Shown piece after piece: positions 7,824 to 15,877 of a stretch of DNA of 64,000 bases (within the stretch, counting starts at the first letter, position 1; each line of letters begins with the position of its first letter). Source of the stretch: Rahnella aceris (lineage in GTDB: Bacteria; Pseudomonadota; Gammaproteobacteria; Enterobacterales; Enterobacteriaceae); contig NZ_JAADJV010000004.1 of the NCBI RefSeq assembly GCF_011684115.1, forward strand, positions 186,001 to 250,000. The letters are read 5' to 3'. The position numbers and the translations under genes are program-made. A model generated the notes under the pieces. That model saw nothing but the letters and a program-made list of their open reading frames with translations, did not search any database and was not told where the DNA came from.

Positions 7824-9920
7824 ATGATTAACCGCCGCGAGTTGATCGCGGGAATAACCGGTGGTGTAGTGTCGGCGGGATTATTTAAAGCCGTTGAAAT
7901 TAATCCGGATAAAATGATTAGCGCGAGCAACATTATGGCGTTAAGAAACCTCCCTGCGCCTGCTGACCGGACCTGCGCGATGGTTTTGGGATATTACTTT
8001 GCCGGAGATGGTGCGCCAAAACTGGTTTACTGGGATGCGAACAGTGAGAAAGAGGCCAATCAGGGCACCGTTATTTCCTCGTTAAAATCCGCTAAAGGCC
8101 GCTGGTTGCAATTACATAACGGCGTCATGGATTTTCGTCAGTTTGGTATAGTTAACCGACAAAATGCTGCAGATGCGGCACTGAAGGCGATGATCAGTGA
8201 TCCGCTTATTCACCGGATTGAAGCACATACCTCGCTGAATTTCATGTCGCGCCATCGCTTTAACCGTTCGAATATCACCCTCGATTTTAATGGCCAGACA
8301 GTGACCGCGACAGGACTGGAAACCCTGGCAGATGCCAAAAATAATTACCTCTCCGCTATTTTCTTTTTCAGGGGAATAGCAGAAGAAAAAACATCAATAT
8401 CCCTTCTCAGGGATCCTTTGCCTTTATTGTCAGAAATCTATCCGGTAGATGACAGCAGCTTATATCCTGTCGGCCAGTGGTATTGCCTGGAATCGGACAA
8501 AGTCTCCGGCCACTGGGAACGCAAAATACAACGACTGGTGCAGGTGACAGAACAGATTGATGAAACGCATATCCGGCTCAATTACAGAAGCGGCTGGGCG
8601 CTGGACGCCCAAAGCCAACTGCACTGGCGCAAAGTCACGCCGGTTGAGAATGTCTGTATTCAGAACATGCAATATGTCGCAGAGGGGCAGCTGGCTAATA
8701 GCAGTTCCCAGCCGGTCGCCTTCGAATATGCCATTTATTGCGATGTTCTGAATGTTCATGCTCAGGGGACATTCTGGTCAGTCATTTTCCGTCGCTGGAA
8801 TACCTTCTTTCGCACCGAACAATGCTCGCTGACTAATCCACCTTCGGTTTCCTGGGGCGGCGCAGGCTATCTGACTCAGCAAATTTACTGTCAGTATGGC
8901 GTGATTACGGACTGTACGGCATCCAATGCCCGGCATCTTAACGATTTCACCGCCAGCTCTTCCTGCGTGGTAAAGCACTGTCACAGCAACGGTGACAGTT
9001 CCGGTGCTTTCGTCACGCACGGTCAGTATGAACATGATCTGCATTTTACGGCCAACTCCGGCATCCTGACACTGGCCAATTCCGGCAAACCCTGGGGACA
9101 GTCGGCGGCACGTATTGTCATCAACCAGCACCATTGTTCTATGCTGACAGCCGACACGCACGTTACTGATCTGACCTTAACGGATGTGCACATTTACCGG
9201 AGTGTGGAACAGGATAATCTCGGCATATTGCGCCTGAATTGCGACGGACTGACGGTGCAAAACTGCAGCCTCAGCGGAGAACTGACATTACTGCAAAACA
9301 GTCAGCGCAGTATCAAAATGAACGTATTCGAAAACTGCGGGTTCGTACTGGATCCTCGCCATGATTCCACTATCAGTAACCTGGCGCCGGATGACCCGTT
9401 TATTGTTTCTCATCCTGCTGCCGAAGCCCGGAATTCCATTAATGGCCGTTCGCTGCTGTATTTTTCCCATTGCCAGTTTAAAGGAACGGACAAAGATGTT
9501 TCGCTGTTAATTAAAAATAAAGAAGTTAACTTTAACGCCTGCCGTCTTGAAAATGTGTCCCTTATATTAACGGCGGATGAACCTCAGAAAATCGTTATTA
9601 ATGGTGATTCCACACTGTCCAGTGATCAGGCCTCCCGGCCTTTACTTTCACGGACCGGCGAACATCCTGTGACCTGGCGATTAGGCCCAATGCAAACTGA
9701 AGTGACCGGTGACGATCAGCTTCATATTCACATTACCGCCGGCATTAATCATTATCAGGCGCATCACGTGACATTCACGCACGGTAAGCGGTTATTCACA
9801 GATAAGGCATTTTCCCGACCGTCTTATTTTATTGAACAGAACAATATCATGATAAATACCCGATCCGTTGTGCCAGCCAGTACAGGGCCGCATATTGTGG
9901 TTGAAAATACGGAGATATAA
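7824..9920 (+). CDS. Tailspike-like right-handed beta-helix protein with Tat-like N-terminus
   Basis: The 698-residue product starts INRRELIAG followed by GITGGVVSAGLF, which fits a twin-arginine signal or anchor although no clear AxA cleavage site follows. Residues about 55-110 (GYYFAGDGAPKLVYWD ... GRWLQLHNG ... DFRQFG) match the short module found at the start of many phage tailspikes and polysaccharide-cleaving beta-helix proteins. The rest has the N/D/T/S-rich repeats of a parallel beta-helix. It shares long conserved stretches (YLTQQIYC, NARHLNDFTAS, FVTHGQYEHDL) with the next gene, so the two are paralogues. Weak Shine-Dalgarno. No tail, capsid or lysis gene is nearby. A role in binding or cleaving a surface polysaccharide is inference only. 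Confidence 0.72.
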   Translation: MINRRELIAGITGGVVSAGLFKAVEINPDKMISASNIMALRNLPAPADRTCAMVLGYYFAGDGAPKLVYWDANSEKEANQGTVISSLKSAKGRWLQLHNGVMDFRQFGIVNRQNAADAALKAMISDPLIHRIEAHTSLNFMSRHRFNRSNITLDFNGQTVTATGLETLADAKNNYLSAIFFFRGIAEEKTSISLLRDPLPLLSEIYPVDDSSLYPVGQWYCLESDKVSGHWERKIQRLVQVTEQIDETHIRLNYRSGWALDAQSQLHWRKVTPVENVCIQNMQYVAEGQLANSSSQPVAFEYAIYCDVLNVHAQGTFWSVIFRRWNTFFRTEQCSLTNPPSVSWGGAGYLTQQIYCQYGVITDCTASNARHLNDFTASSSCVVKHCHSNGDSSGAFVTHGQYEHDLHFTANSGILTLANSGKPWGQSAARIVINQHHCSMLTADTHVTDLTLTDVHIYRSVEQDNLGILRLNCDGLTVQNCSLSGELTLLQNSQRSIKMNVFENCGFVLDPRHDSTISNLAPDDPFIVSHPAAEARNSINGRSLLYFSHCQFKGTDKDVSLLIKNKEVNFNACRLENVSLILTADEPQKIVINGDSTLSSDQASRPLLSRTGEHPVTWRLGPMQTEVTGDDQLHIHITAGINHYQAHHVTFTHGKRLFTDKAFSRPSYFIEQNNIMINTRSVVPASTGPHIVVENTEI

Positions 9921-9962
9921 CAAAATAAAGTGGCTCACCTCTGAGCCTTAAAAGGATTCACC

Positions 9963-11813
9963 ATGAAAACGTTCAATTCTGTATCCGCGCTGAAGAATCA
10001 TAAAATACGTATGGATCATAATGTCTTCGTTAATGGTTATTTTCAGGCCGGTGACGGCGGCGGCGGTCATTATCACTGGGACAAAAACTGCGTTCTGCCC
10101 GCCAATAACGGCACAGTCATCCCTTCTGACCACTCGGACACCGGACGCTGGCTGCTTATCCATCAGGGCGTGGGCGATTTCCGCACTTTCGGTATTCTCA
10201 ATGCTGATCAACCCGCCGACGATGCGCTTGATGCATTAGTCAATGACCCGGCCATCAGCCAGATCTTCGCTTTTTCAGATTTGCTTTTTCAGCGCCGCCA
10301 TCGCTTCTCACGCTCAGACATCACCCTGGATTTCCAGAACAACCGGGTTTTCACCACCGGCATTGCCAGCGCACCGGTCAATGACCCGTTTGCCGCCGTA
10401 CTGTTCTTCCGGGGCACGGTGACCGGCACCCCCGTCTCCTTCACGCTGACTGAAACGTTGCAGGAGCAAACGGATATTTTCCCGGTCGCGGATTCGTCAC
10501 TGTTCAGCGTGGGCGACTGGTATGCAGTGCAGGTTGCACCGGTGAAAGGCGCGGCGGAACGCGAGCTGCAAAAGCTGGTGGAAATCATCGCGATTCCTGA
10601 CAGCACGCATATTCAGACTGGCTATTACAACGGCTGGGAACTGCTGGCCGGCAGGGTGATCAGCTTGCAGAAAGTCGAACCGGTCGCATTCGTCACCATC
10701 AAAAATATGCAGTTCTTCGGGGCGGGGGCTGATCAGATCAGCGGCAGCCATCCGGTGGCGTTTGAATACGCGGTATATGCCAATGTCGAGGGGATCCATT
10801 CGACAGGTTCTTTCTGGCCGGTGGTGATGCGACGCTGGAATACCCATTATCTGACGCAGCAGTGCTCTCTCATTAATCCGCCGAACACCGCCTTTGGCGG
10901 TGCCGGATATCTGACACAGCAAATCTATTGTCTGTATGGACATGTCAGTGATTGCAGCGTGGCGAACGCGCGGCATTTAAATGATTTCACGGCGTCGGCA
11001 TATTGCCTGGTCGAGAATTGTCACGCCAGCGGACAGAGCGCGGAAAAAGGCCCGTTCGTGACTCACGGTCAGTACGAACATGATCTCACCTATACCGGCA
11101 ATTCCGGCCTGATGACCTTTGCCAATTCCGGTGCCACCTGGGGAGGCAGCGCCAAACGTATCAATGTACGTAAGCACGTCTGTCCGTGGTTTGTCGCCCG
11201 CTCCGGCGTGAGTGAACTGACGCTGGAAGATCTGGTGGTGATCACCAACGAGACTATCCCGCAGTCCGGGATGTTGTGGGTGAATGCCGACGGTTTGCAG
11301 ATGACCGGCTGTACCGCTGACCGCACCCTGATTATCAGCCAGGCATCGCAACGCGCTGCGCGCCCGAACGTTATTCGTCAGTGTCAGTTTTCCCTGCAGG
11401 AGGACGGCGCGCCGGTAGTACAAAGCAACGTCACTGCCGCCATCACCTTTACCGATACGGTATTTAATGACATCAACGGGCATTCATTTGACAGCACGGC
11501 GCCGGTGAATTTTGTCCGCTGTACGTTTAATGCCACCACCGAATTTGCACCGCTCACGCTGAAATCCTCCACACTGTCGGTTCAGGCATCGCAGTTTAAT
11601 CAGGTCGGCTTCACGCTTTCCGGCACTGCGCCAAAGCAAATCGATATTCTTTCCTCAACCCTGACGCAGGCAACGTTCGACTTCACCGACGTCGCCGCAC
11701 AACCTGCCAGTTCACTGATGTTCCTTAATAACCGTTTATCCGGCAGCACCGTCATCGCCCAGCCACCCGCCGGAGATCGGGTGATATGGCAGCAGAATAT
11801 GATTCTTGCCTGA
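9963..11813 (+). CDS. Tailspike-like right-handed beta-helix protein, paralogue without signal
   Basis: 616 residues, 42 bp downstream of its paralogue and with AAAAGGA six bases before the ATG, so the two are probably co-transcribed. It begins MKTFNSVSALKNHKI with no signal peptide or twin arginine, then GYFQAGDGGGGHYHWD and GRWLLIHQG, the same N-terminal module found in tailspike-type polysaccharide lyases and hydrolases. The middle shares YLTQQIYC, NARHLNDFTAS and FVTHGQYEHDL with the upstream protein. GC content looks higher than in the first copy. How it would reach the surface is unclear unless it rides with the Tat-bearing partner. Enzymatic activity is not established. Confidence 0.72.
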   Translation: MKTFNSVSALKNHKIRMDHNVFVNGYFQAGDGGGGHYHWDKNCVLPANNGTVIPSDHSDTGRWLLIHQGVGDFRTFGILNADQPADDALDALVNDPAISQIFAFSDLLFQRRHRFSRSDITLDFQNNRVFTTGIASAPVNDPFAAVLFFRGTVTGTPVSFTLTETLQEQTDIFPVADSSLFSVGDWYAVQVAPVKGAAERELQKLVEIIAIPDSTHIQTGYYNGWELLAGRVISLQKVEPVAFVTIKNMQFFGAGADQISGSHPVAFEYAVYANVEGIHSTGSFWPVVMRRWNTHYLTQQCSLINPPNTAFGGAGYLTQQIYCLYGHVSDCSVANARHLNDFTASAYCLVENCHASGQSAEKGPFVTHGQYEHDLTYTGNSGLMTFANSGATWGGSAKRINVRKHVCPWFVARSGVSELTLEDLVVITNETIPQSGMLWVNADGLQMTGCTADRTLIISQASQRAARPNVIRQCQFSLQEDGAPVVQSNVTAAITFTDTVFNDINGHSFDSTAPVNFVRCTFNATTEFAPLTLKSSTLSVQASQFNQVGFTLSGTAPKQIDILSSTLTQATFDFTDVAAQPASSLMFLNNRLSGSTVIAQPPAGDRVIWQQNMILA

Positions 11814-11843
11814 CGCGGGATTCTTCTAATTAACGTGTTTTTA

Positions 11844-11903
11844 GAAATAGTTTGAGTTGTGGAGAAGATATAAAGGAGTTTTTCGAAATAGTTTGAGTTG
11901 TGG
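11844..11903. repeat. 19-bp direct repeat (partial plus full copy of a palindromic element arm)
   Basis: GAAATAGTTTGAGTTGTGG occurs at 11844-11862 and again, identical, at 11885-11903. The second copy is the left arm of the palindromic element at 11888-11994; the first copy is a lone arm, so it looks like a remnant of another insertion or a partial duplication. Confidence 0.85.
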
Positions 11904-11994
11904 GCAGGCGGCCAGCAAGCGAATCCCCGGGAGCATACACAAGTATGTGACCGGGGTGAGCGAGCGCAGCCAACGCATCCACAGCTCAAAATAT
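11888..11994. repeat. About 107-bp imperfect palindromic intergenic repeat (MITE/ERIC-like)
   Basis: Left arm (ATAGTTTGAGTTGTGG ... CCCCGG ... CATAC) is the imperfect inverse of the right arm (GTATGTGACCGGGG ... CATCCACAGCTCAAAATAT), meeting at about 11941. I recall near-identical sequences (GTATGTGACCGGGGTGAGCG) scattered between genes in Serratia, Yersinia and relatives, which suggests a mobile non-autonomous repeat. It sits directly downstream of the ryhB terminator and after the tailspike-like operon. It codes for nothing. Confidence 0.8.
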
Positions 11995-11999
11995 GAAGA

Positions 12000-12107
12000 A
12001 AAAAAAGCCAGCACCCGGCTGGCTAAGTAATACTGGAAGCAATGTGAGCAATGTCGTGCATTCATGGGGACCCGTTTGACCTTGGTGTGAGGCCATCCCC
12101 GGAACGC
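12000..12107 (-). ncRNA. ryhB: RyhB small regulatory RNA (iron-sparing response)
   Basis: Hfq-dependent antisense RNA made under iron starvation that down-regulates iron-using proteins (sdh, sodB, Fe-S biogenesis in E. coli). The minus strand reads CACGACATTGCTCACATTGC and TTCCAGTATTACTTAGCCAG, which I recognise as the conserved E. coli RyhB core, followed by hairpin AGCCAGC/GCTGGCT (12024-12006) and a run of eight T. A -35-like TTTACA (12143-12138) and a -10 TATTAT (12119-12114) place the start near 12107, giving about 108 nt, slightly longer than the 90 nt of E. coli; the 5' part differs and forms its own GGGGA/TCCCC stem. It is next to yhhY as in E. coli. Confidence 0.95.
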
Positions 12108-12109
12108 AT

Positions 12110-12128
12110 GGCAATAATAATCATTATC
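12110..12128. promoter_or_regulatory. Fur box over the ryhB promoter
   Basis: GGCAATAATAATCATTATC matches 16 of 19 positions of the Fur consensus GATAATGATAATCATTATC. It overlaps the -10 region of the minus-strand ryhB promoter, so Fe2+-Fur would repress RyhB when iron is plentiful. Confidence 0.88.
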
Positions 12129-12167
12129 ATTCGCACTTGTAAAGCGTTTTTTTCACCAAACATTCGA

Positions 12168-12195
12168 TTGACAGTTTTCCTATTCCTGATAAATG
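12168..12195 (+). promoter_or_regulatory. Possible sigma-70 promoter of yhhY
   Basis: TTGACA at 12168-12173 is separated by 16 bp from TAAATG at 12190-12195, about 45 bp before the yhhY start codon. A consensus -35 with a weak -10; assigned by pattern only. Confidence 0.5.
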
Positions 12196-12238
12196 TAGAG
12201 GATATTCAAACAGTAACCACAAAAAGAGGAGTGTCGCC

Positions 12239-12748
12239 ATGAGCGAAATAGTCATTCGTCACGCTGAAGCCGCAGATGCAGAGGCGCTTCAACACCTATA
12301 CGCTCAGGTTCCTGTTTACAGCGACACCCTGCAACTCCCTTATCCACCCGCCACGCTATGGGAAGACCGCCTTGCCAATGCCGCACCCGGCCGGTTCGCG
12401 CTGGTTGCGTGTATCGACGGCAAACTGGTGGGCAATCTCACCCTGATGGTTGAGCAGCCGTGGCGACGCCGTCATGTGGCGACTTTCGGCATTGGTGTGG
12501 ATACGCAATTTCAGGGAAGAGGCGTCGGCAGTAAGCTGATCGCTGCTGCCCTTGAGTTATGTGACAAATGGTTGCACGTGATCCGCGTCGAGCTGACGGT
12601 TTATGCCGATAATGATGCCGCAATCGGGCTGTACAAAAAGTTCGGTTTCAGCGTTGAAGGCCTCAGCCCGAGCTACGCAATGCGCGACGGCGAACTGGTG
12701 GATACGCTGCATATGGGGCGCATCCGTGGCGTACGGCAACCGGTTTAA
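12239..12748 (+). CDS. yhhY: GNAT acetyltransferase YhhY (AaaT, L-amino-acid N-acetyltransferase)
   Basis: Cytosolic acetyl-CoA-dependent N-acetyltransferase; the E. coli orthologue acetylates L-amino acids such as Phe and Met. The N-terminus MSEIVIRHAEA and the stretch LVACIDGKLVG agree with E. coli YhhY as I recall it. The acetyl-CoA-binding motif is QFQGRGVGSKL near residues 83-93, followed by the GLYKKFGF motif near residue 130. 169 residues, close to the family size. GAGGAG precedes the ATG by eight bases. Its 3' end overlaps yhhS (opposite strand) by 4 bp. Confidence 0.93.
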   Translation: MSEIVIRHAEAADAEALQHLYAQVPVYSDTLQLPYPPATLWEDRLANAAPGRFALVACIDGKLVGNLTLMVEQPWRRRHVATFGIGVDTQFQGRGVGSKLIAAALELCDKWLHVIRVELTVYADNDAAIGLYKKFGFSVEGLSPSYAMRDGELVDTLHMGRIRGVRQPV

Positions 12749-13971
12749 TCAGCACTGACGGAGGCGCTGGTTTCAGCCGGAGGCTGACGTAACAGCAACC
12801 GGACGACCAGCGCCAGCGCCATCAGCACCAGCAGCGCCGAGCCAAGATAAATCGCATCAATGCCAGCCTGCGCCATCAGCACACCGGCCAGCGGGCCGGT
12901 AATCCCCAGAGATAAATCAAGAAATGCCGAATAGGTCGCCAGCGCGCTGCCCTGATTTTCCTGCGGCAACTTTTTGACTGCCACCACGCCCAGCGCCGGA
13001 TAGACCAGCGAGAAACCCACACCGGTAATGAAAGCACCGGCCATTGCTGCCCACGCCGTCGGGGCGAAAAACACCATAATCAGCCCGGCAATCTCCACCA
13101 CAAAACAGGCCAGCGCCACACGCAATCCGCCAAAACGGTTGATGCTGTTGGGCAATAACAGCCGCATGCCGACAAAGGCCACACTGAAGAATGTCAGGGA
13201 AAATGCCGCGCCCGGCCAGCCTTTTGCGGCATAAAACAGGGTGATGAAGGTGGCAATCACCCCAAAGCCGGTGGACGCCAGCGCCAGCATCATGCCATAA
13301 GGCAATATTTTCCCCAGCACCTGGCGGAACGGGATTTGCGCCGGGGCTTTTGTGACCACCGGCGGCTTGCGCCACGCGGTGATGAGCGCCGTCAGCGCCA
13401 CCAAAATGATGCACACCGACAACAGCGTCAGGCCGCCGAAACTGAAAATCAGCACACCGAGTGGCGCACCGATCGCCATCGCACCGTAAGTGACCACCCC
13501 GCTCCATGAAATCACTTTGCCGATATGCAGGGAGCCGACCACGCTGATGCCCCACAGCGTCGAACCGGTTCCGGCAAAACTTTGCCCGGCACCGAGCATC
13601 ACGCGGCCAAGACATAACAACGCCAGACTGACCGCCGGTGTGGCGTCAAATCCCAGTGCCAGCAGATAGAACACGCCGCTGAGCAGGCAGCCGCTCAGCC
13701 CGAATATCACCACCCTTTTTGGCCCGACTTTATCCGCATAACGCCCGGCATAAGGGCGGCTCAGCAGCGTCGCGAAATATTGCAGGCTGATGACCAGTCC
13801 CGCCCAGAAAGCACTGTAGCCGAGATGCTCATGTACATAACCCGGCAGGATCGCCAGTGGCAGGCCGATGGTCAGATAGTTGGCAAAATTGAACACCAGA
13901 ATCGAGAGAATTCGCAGCGTGGTCTTTGACGGACTGGTGGCAGTCAGGTCGGGCGAAGCAGCGTCAGGCAT
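12745..13971 (-). CDS. yhhS: MFS transporter YhhS
   Basis: Inner-membrane major facilitator carrier with about 12 transmembrane helices in 408 residues. It agrees along its length with E. coli YhhS (for example FWAGLVISLQYFATLLSRP and GAGQSFAGTGSTLWG), whose overexpression in E. coli affects arabinose and glyphosate handling; the physiological substrate is unknown. Between helices 2 and 3 is the MFS loop GRYADKVGPKR. Convergent with yhhY (4-bp overlap), divergent from olsF. Confidence 0.92.
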   Translation of the reverse strand: MPDAASPDLTATSPSKTTLRILSILVFNFANYLTIGLPLAILPGYVHEHLGYSAFWAGLVISLQYFATLLSRPYAGRYADKVGPKRVVIFGLSGCLLSGVFYLLALGFDATPAVSLALLCLGRVMLGAGQSFAGTGSTLWGISVVGSLHIGKVISWSGVVTYGAMAIGAPLGVLIFSFGGLTLLSVCIILVALTALITAWRKPPVVTKAPAQIPFRQVLGKILPYGMMLALASTGFGVIATFITLFYAAKGWPGAAFSLTFFSVAFVGMRLLLPNSINRFGGLRVALACFVVEIAGLIMVFFAPTAWAAMAGAFITGVGFSLVYPALGVVAVKKLPQENQGSALATYSAFLDLSLGITGPLAGVLMAQAGIDAIYLGSALLVLMALALVVRLLLRQPPAETSASVSAD

Positions 13972-14108
13972 GGAAAGTCGCGTCTCACAAAAAAGGGTTC
14001 TGGCATGTTACGAAGCCGTAAATGAGTGTTTGACTTTATTAGCAATGGCTTGCTTTCGCAACAAATTGAACCGTTGTTTTACTCAGGCTTCCCCGTACTG
14101 CCATCAAA

Positions 14109-14126
14109 GTGACACATCACTGTCAT
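14109..14126 (+). promoter_or_regulatory. Possible Pho box upstream of olsF
   Basis: GTGACAC-ATCA-CTGTCAT has the 7-4-7 spacing of PhoB boxes; the second repeat is a perfect CTGTCAT, the first matches only 4 of 7. A -10-like GATTAT lies 7 bp downstream at 14134-14139, consistent with a PhoB-activated promoter lacking a -35. Phosphate-controlled ornithine-lipid synthesis is known in other bacteria. Confidence 0.4.
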
Positions 14127-14169
14127 GCGCGCTGATTATGGTCGGGAGACTTCAACCGGAGGACATCCT

Positions 14170-15876
14170 ATGTTCAGCATGGATACCCTGTTTCAGGATC
14201 TCGACCCGCAGCAGAAAACCCCTTCCTGGCAACGCAAACTGTTAAAAATCCTGTTCCGCGAAAAAGAGTTTCACCGTTTCGCCGATCAGTATCCGCACCT
14301 GAAAGGCATTGATATGGCCGAGCAGGTACTTGAACATTTTAATATCCGCTGTGAACTGACCGAGCGCGACCGGGAGCAAATCCCGAGCTACGGCCCGGTA
14401 GTTATCGTAGCGAATCATCCGATTGGCACGCTGGACGGACTGGCGATATTACATGCGGTGGCGTCGGTACGTCCGGATGTCAAAGTGGTGGCGAATCAGT
14501 TGCTGTCGCTGGTGTCTTCGCTCGGCAGCCTGATGATCCCGGTGGATAATATGGGCAACCGCACGCGGCGCAATCAGGTCACACAGATGCAGGAACACCT
14601 GGAGAATCAGGGCGTGCTGATTGTGTTCCCCGCAGGTGAAGTATCCCGCATGAGTTCGAAAGGCGTGCGCGACGGAAAATGGCACACCGGATTTATCCGC
14701 CTCGCCGCCAAAGCCCGTGCACCGGTGGTGCCGGTACATATCAGTGGCAGCAACAGCGCGCTGTTTTATCTCAGTTCTATGATTTACCGCCCGCTCAGTA
14801 CGCTTTTACTGGTACATGAAATGTTCGGCCAGCGCGGCAACAGCCTGACGCTTAAAATCGGTGCGCGCATTCCGTATACCAGCTGGCACGATGGACAAAT
14901 GCAGGCGGGCGATCTGGCAGCGCGTTTTCGTAAACACCTTTACCGCCTCGGCGCTGGCAAGCCGGGTTTGTTCCACACCGAAACGTCGATTGCCCGTGCG
15001 GAAAACCGTGCGGTACTAAAACACGCGCTGGAAGCCAGCGAAGTGCTGGGCAACACGCCGGACGGCAAAATGATTTACCTCTATCGTCGTCACGGTGAAG
15101 ACACTGTGCCGATTTTGCGCGAGCTGGGGCGTTTGCGCGAAATCGCGTTCCGCGCCGTGGGCGAAGGCAGTGGTCGCCGCCGTGATCTCGACGGCTATGA
15201 TGATGATTATTATCACCTGGTTTTATGGGATCCGCAGGCGCTGGAAATTGTCGGTGCTTACCGGTTCATCCCGACCGCAGAACAAGTCGCCAGCAAAGGG
15301 CTGAACGGGATCTACAGCCAGAGCCTGTTCCACTATGGCCATCAGATGGACCCGATTCTGGCGCAGGGTGTCGAACTCGGGCGCAGCTTTATTCAGCCCG
15401 CCTACTGGGGAAAGCGCGGGCTGGATTATCTGTGGCTCGGCATCGGCGCGTATCTGGCGAAATATCCGCAGACCCGTTATCTGTTTGGTCCGGTGTCGAT
15501 TTCCGGCGGAATGCCGCTGCCCGCCCGCGATTTACTGGTGGCGTTTTACCGCCTGTATTTCTCCCCGGCATTACCGCTGGCGACATCACGACGTCCGTAT
15601 CCGGCTTCGCTGCCCGATGTGTTAGCACAGTTTTGCGGCGATGATTATCAGGAAGACTTGCAGCGCCTGAAACGCCTGCTGGCGAATCTCGGGTGCAGCA
15701 TTCCGGCGTTGTATAAACAATATTCCGAGCTTTGCGAAACCGGTGGTGTGCAGTTTATTGATTTCGGCAGCGACCCTGAATTCAACAACTGCATCGACGG
15801 GTTAGTGCTGGTGGATCTCAGCCAGTTAAAACCGGCGAAGTTTGAGCGGTATATTGCAGTGCATCAGGCAGAATAG
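14170..15876 (+). CDS. olsF: Bifunctional ornithine-lipid synthase, OlsF-type (acyltransferase-GNAT fusion)
   Basis: Makes the phosphorus-free membrane lipid ornithine lipid: the C-terminal OlsB-like domain N-acylates ornithine from acyl-ACP and the N-terminal PlsC/OlsA-like domain adds the second acyl chain. In 568 residues, the N-half carries NHPIGTLDG (82-90) and FPAGEVSRMSS, the acyltransferase blocks I and III; the C-half carries LGRLREIAFR, GAYRFIP and ELGRSFIQPAYWGKRGL, which match the OlsB/hemolysin-type N-acyltransferase fold. This domain order is that of OlsF described in Serratia proteamaculans. Start chosen at 14170 because GGAGG lies just upstream; a longer frame starts at 14125. 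Acts at the cytoplasmic face of the inner membrane. Confidence 0.82.
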   Translation: MFSMDTLFQDLDPQQKTPSWQRKLLKILFREKEFHRFADQYPHLKGIDMAEQVLEHFNIRCELTERDREQIPSYGPVVIVANHPIGTLDGLAILHAVASVRPDVKVVANQLLSLVSSLGSLMIPVDNMGNRTRRNQVTQMQEHLENQGVLIVFPAGEVSRMSSKGVRDGKWHTGFIRLAAKARAPVVPVHISGSNSALFYLSSMIYRPLSTLLLVHEMFGQRGNSLTLKIGARIPYTSWHDGQMQAGDLAARFRKHLYRLGAGKPGLFHTETSIARAENRAVLKHALEASEVLGNTPDGKMIYLYRRHGEDTVPILRELGRLREIAFRAVGEGSGRRRDLDGYDDDYYHLVLWDPQALEIVGAYRFIPTAEQVASKGLNGIYSQSLFHYGHQMDPILAQGVELGRSFIQPAYWGKRGLDYLWLGIGAYLAKYPQTRYLFGPVSISGGMPLPARDLLVAFYRLYFSPALPLATSRRPYPASLPDVLAQFCGDDYQEDLQRLKRLLANLGCSIPALYKQYSELCETGGVQFIDFGSDPEFNNCIDGLVLVDLSQLKPAKFERYIAVHQAE

Positions 15877-15877
15877 A

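Noticed and set aside
11600..11989. Minus-strand frame across the end of the second tailspike-like gene and the palindromic repeat
   Set aside because: It follows the antisense strand of a real gene and the repeat, has no family signature, and ends inside repeat DNA.
12000..12024. Hairpin after the tailspike-like operon as a terminator for the plus-strand genes
   Set aside because: Its T run lies on the minus strand and its sequence is the RyhB terminator; it was assigned to ryhB.
12166..12238. Alternative upstream start or leader peptide before yhhY
   Set aside because: Frames open here do not have a ribosome site, and the yhhY start is well supported by GAGGAG spacing and by similarity.
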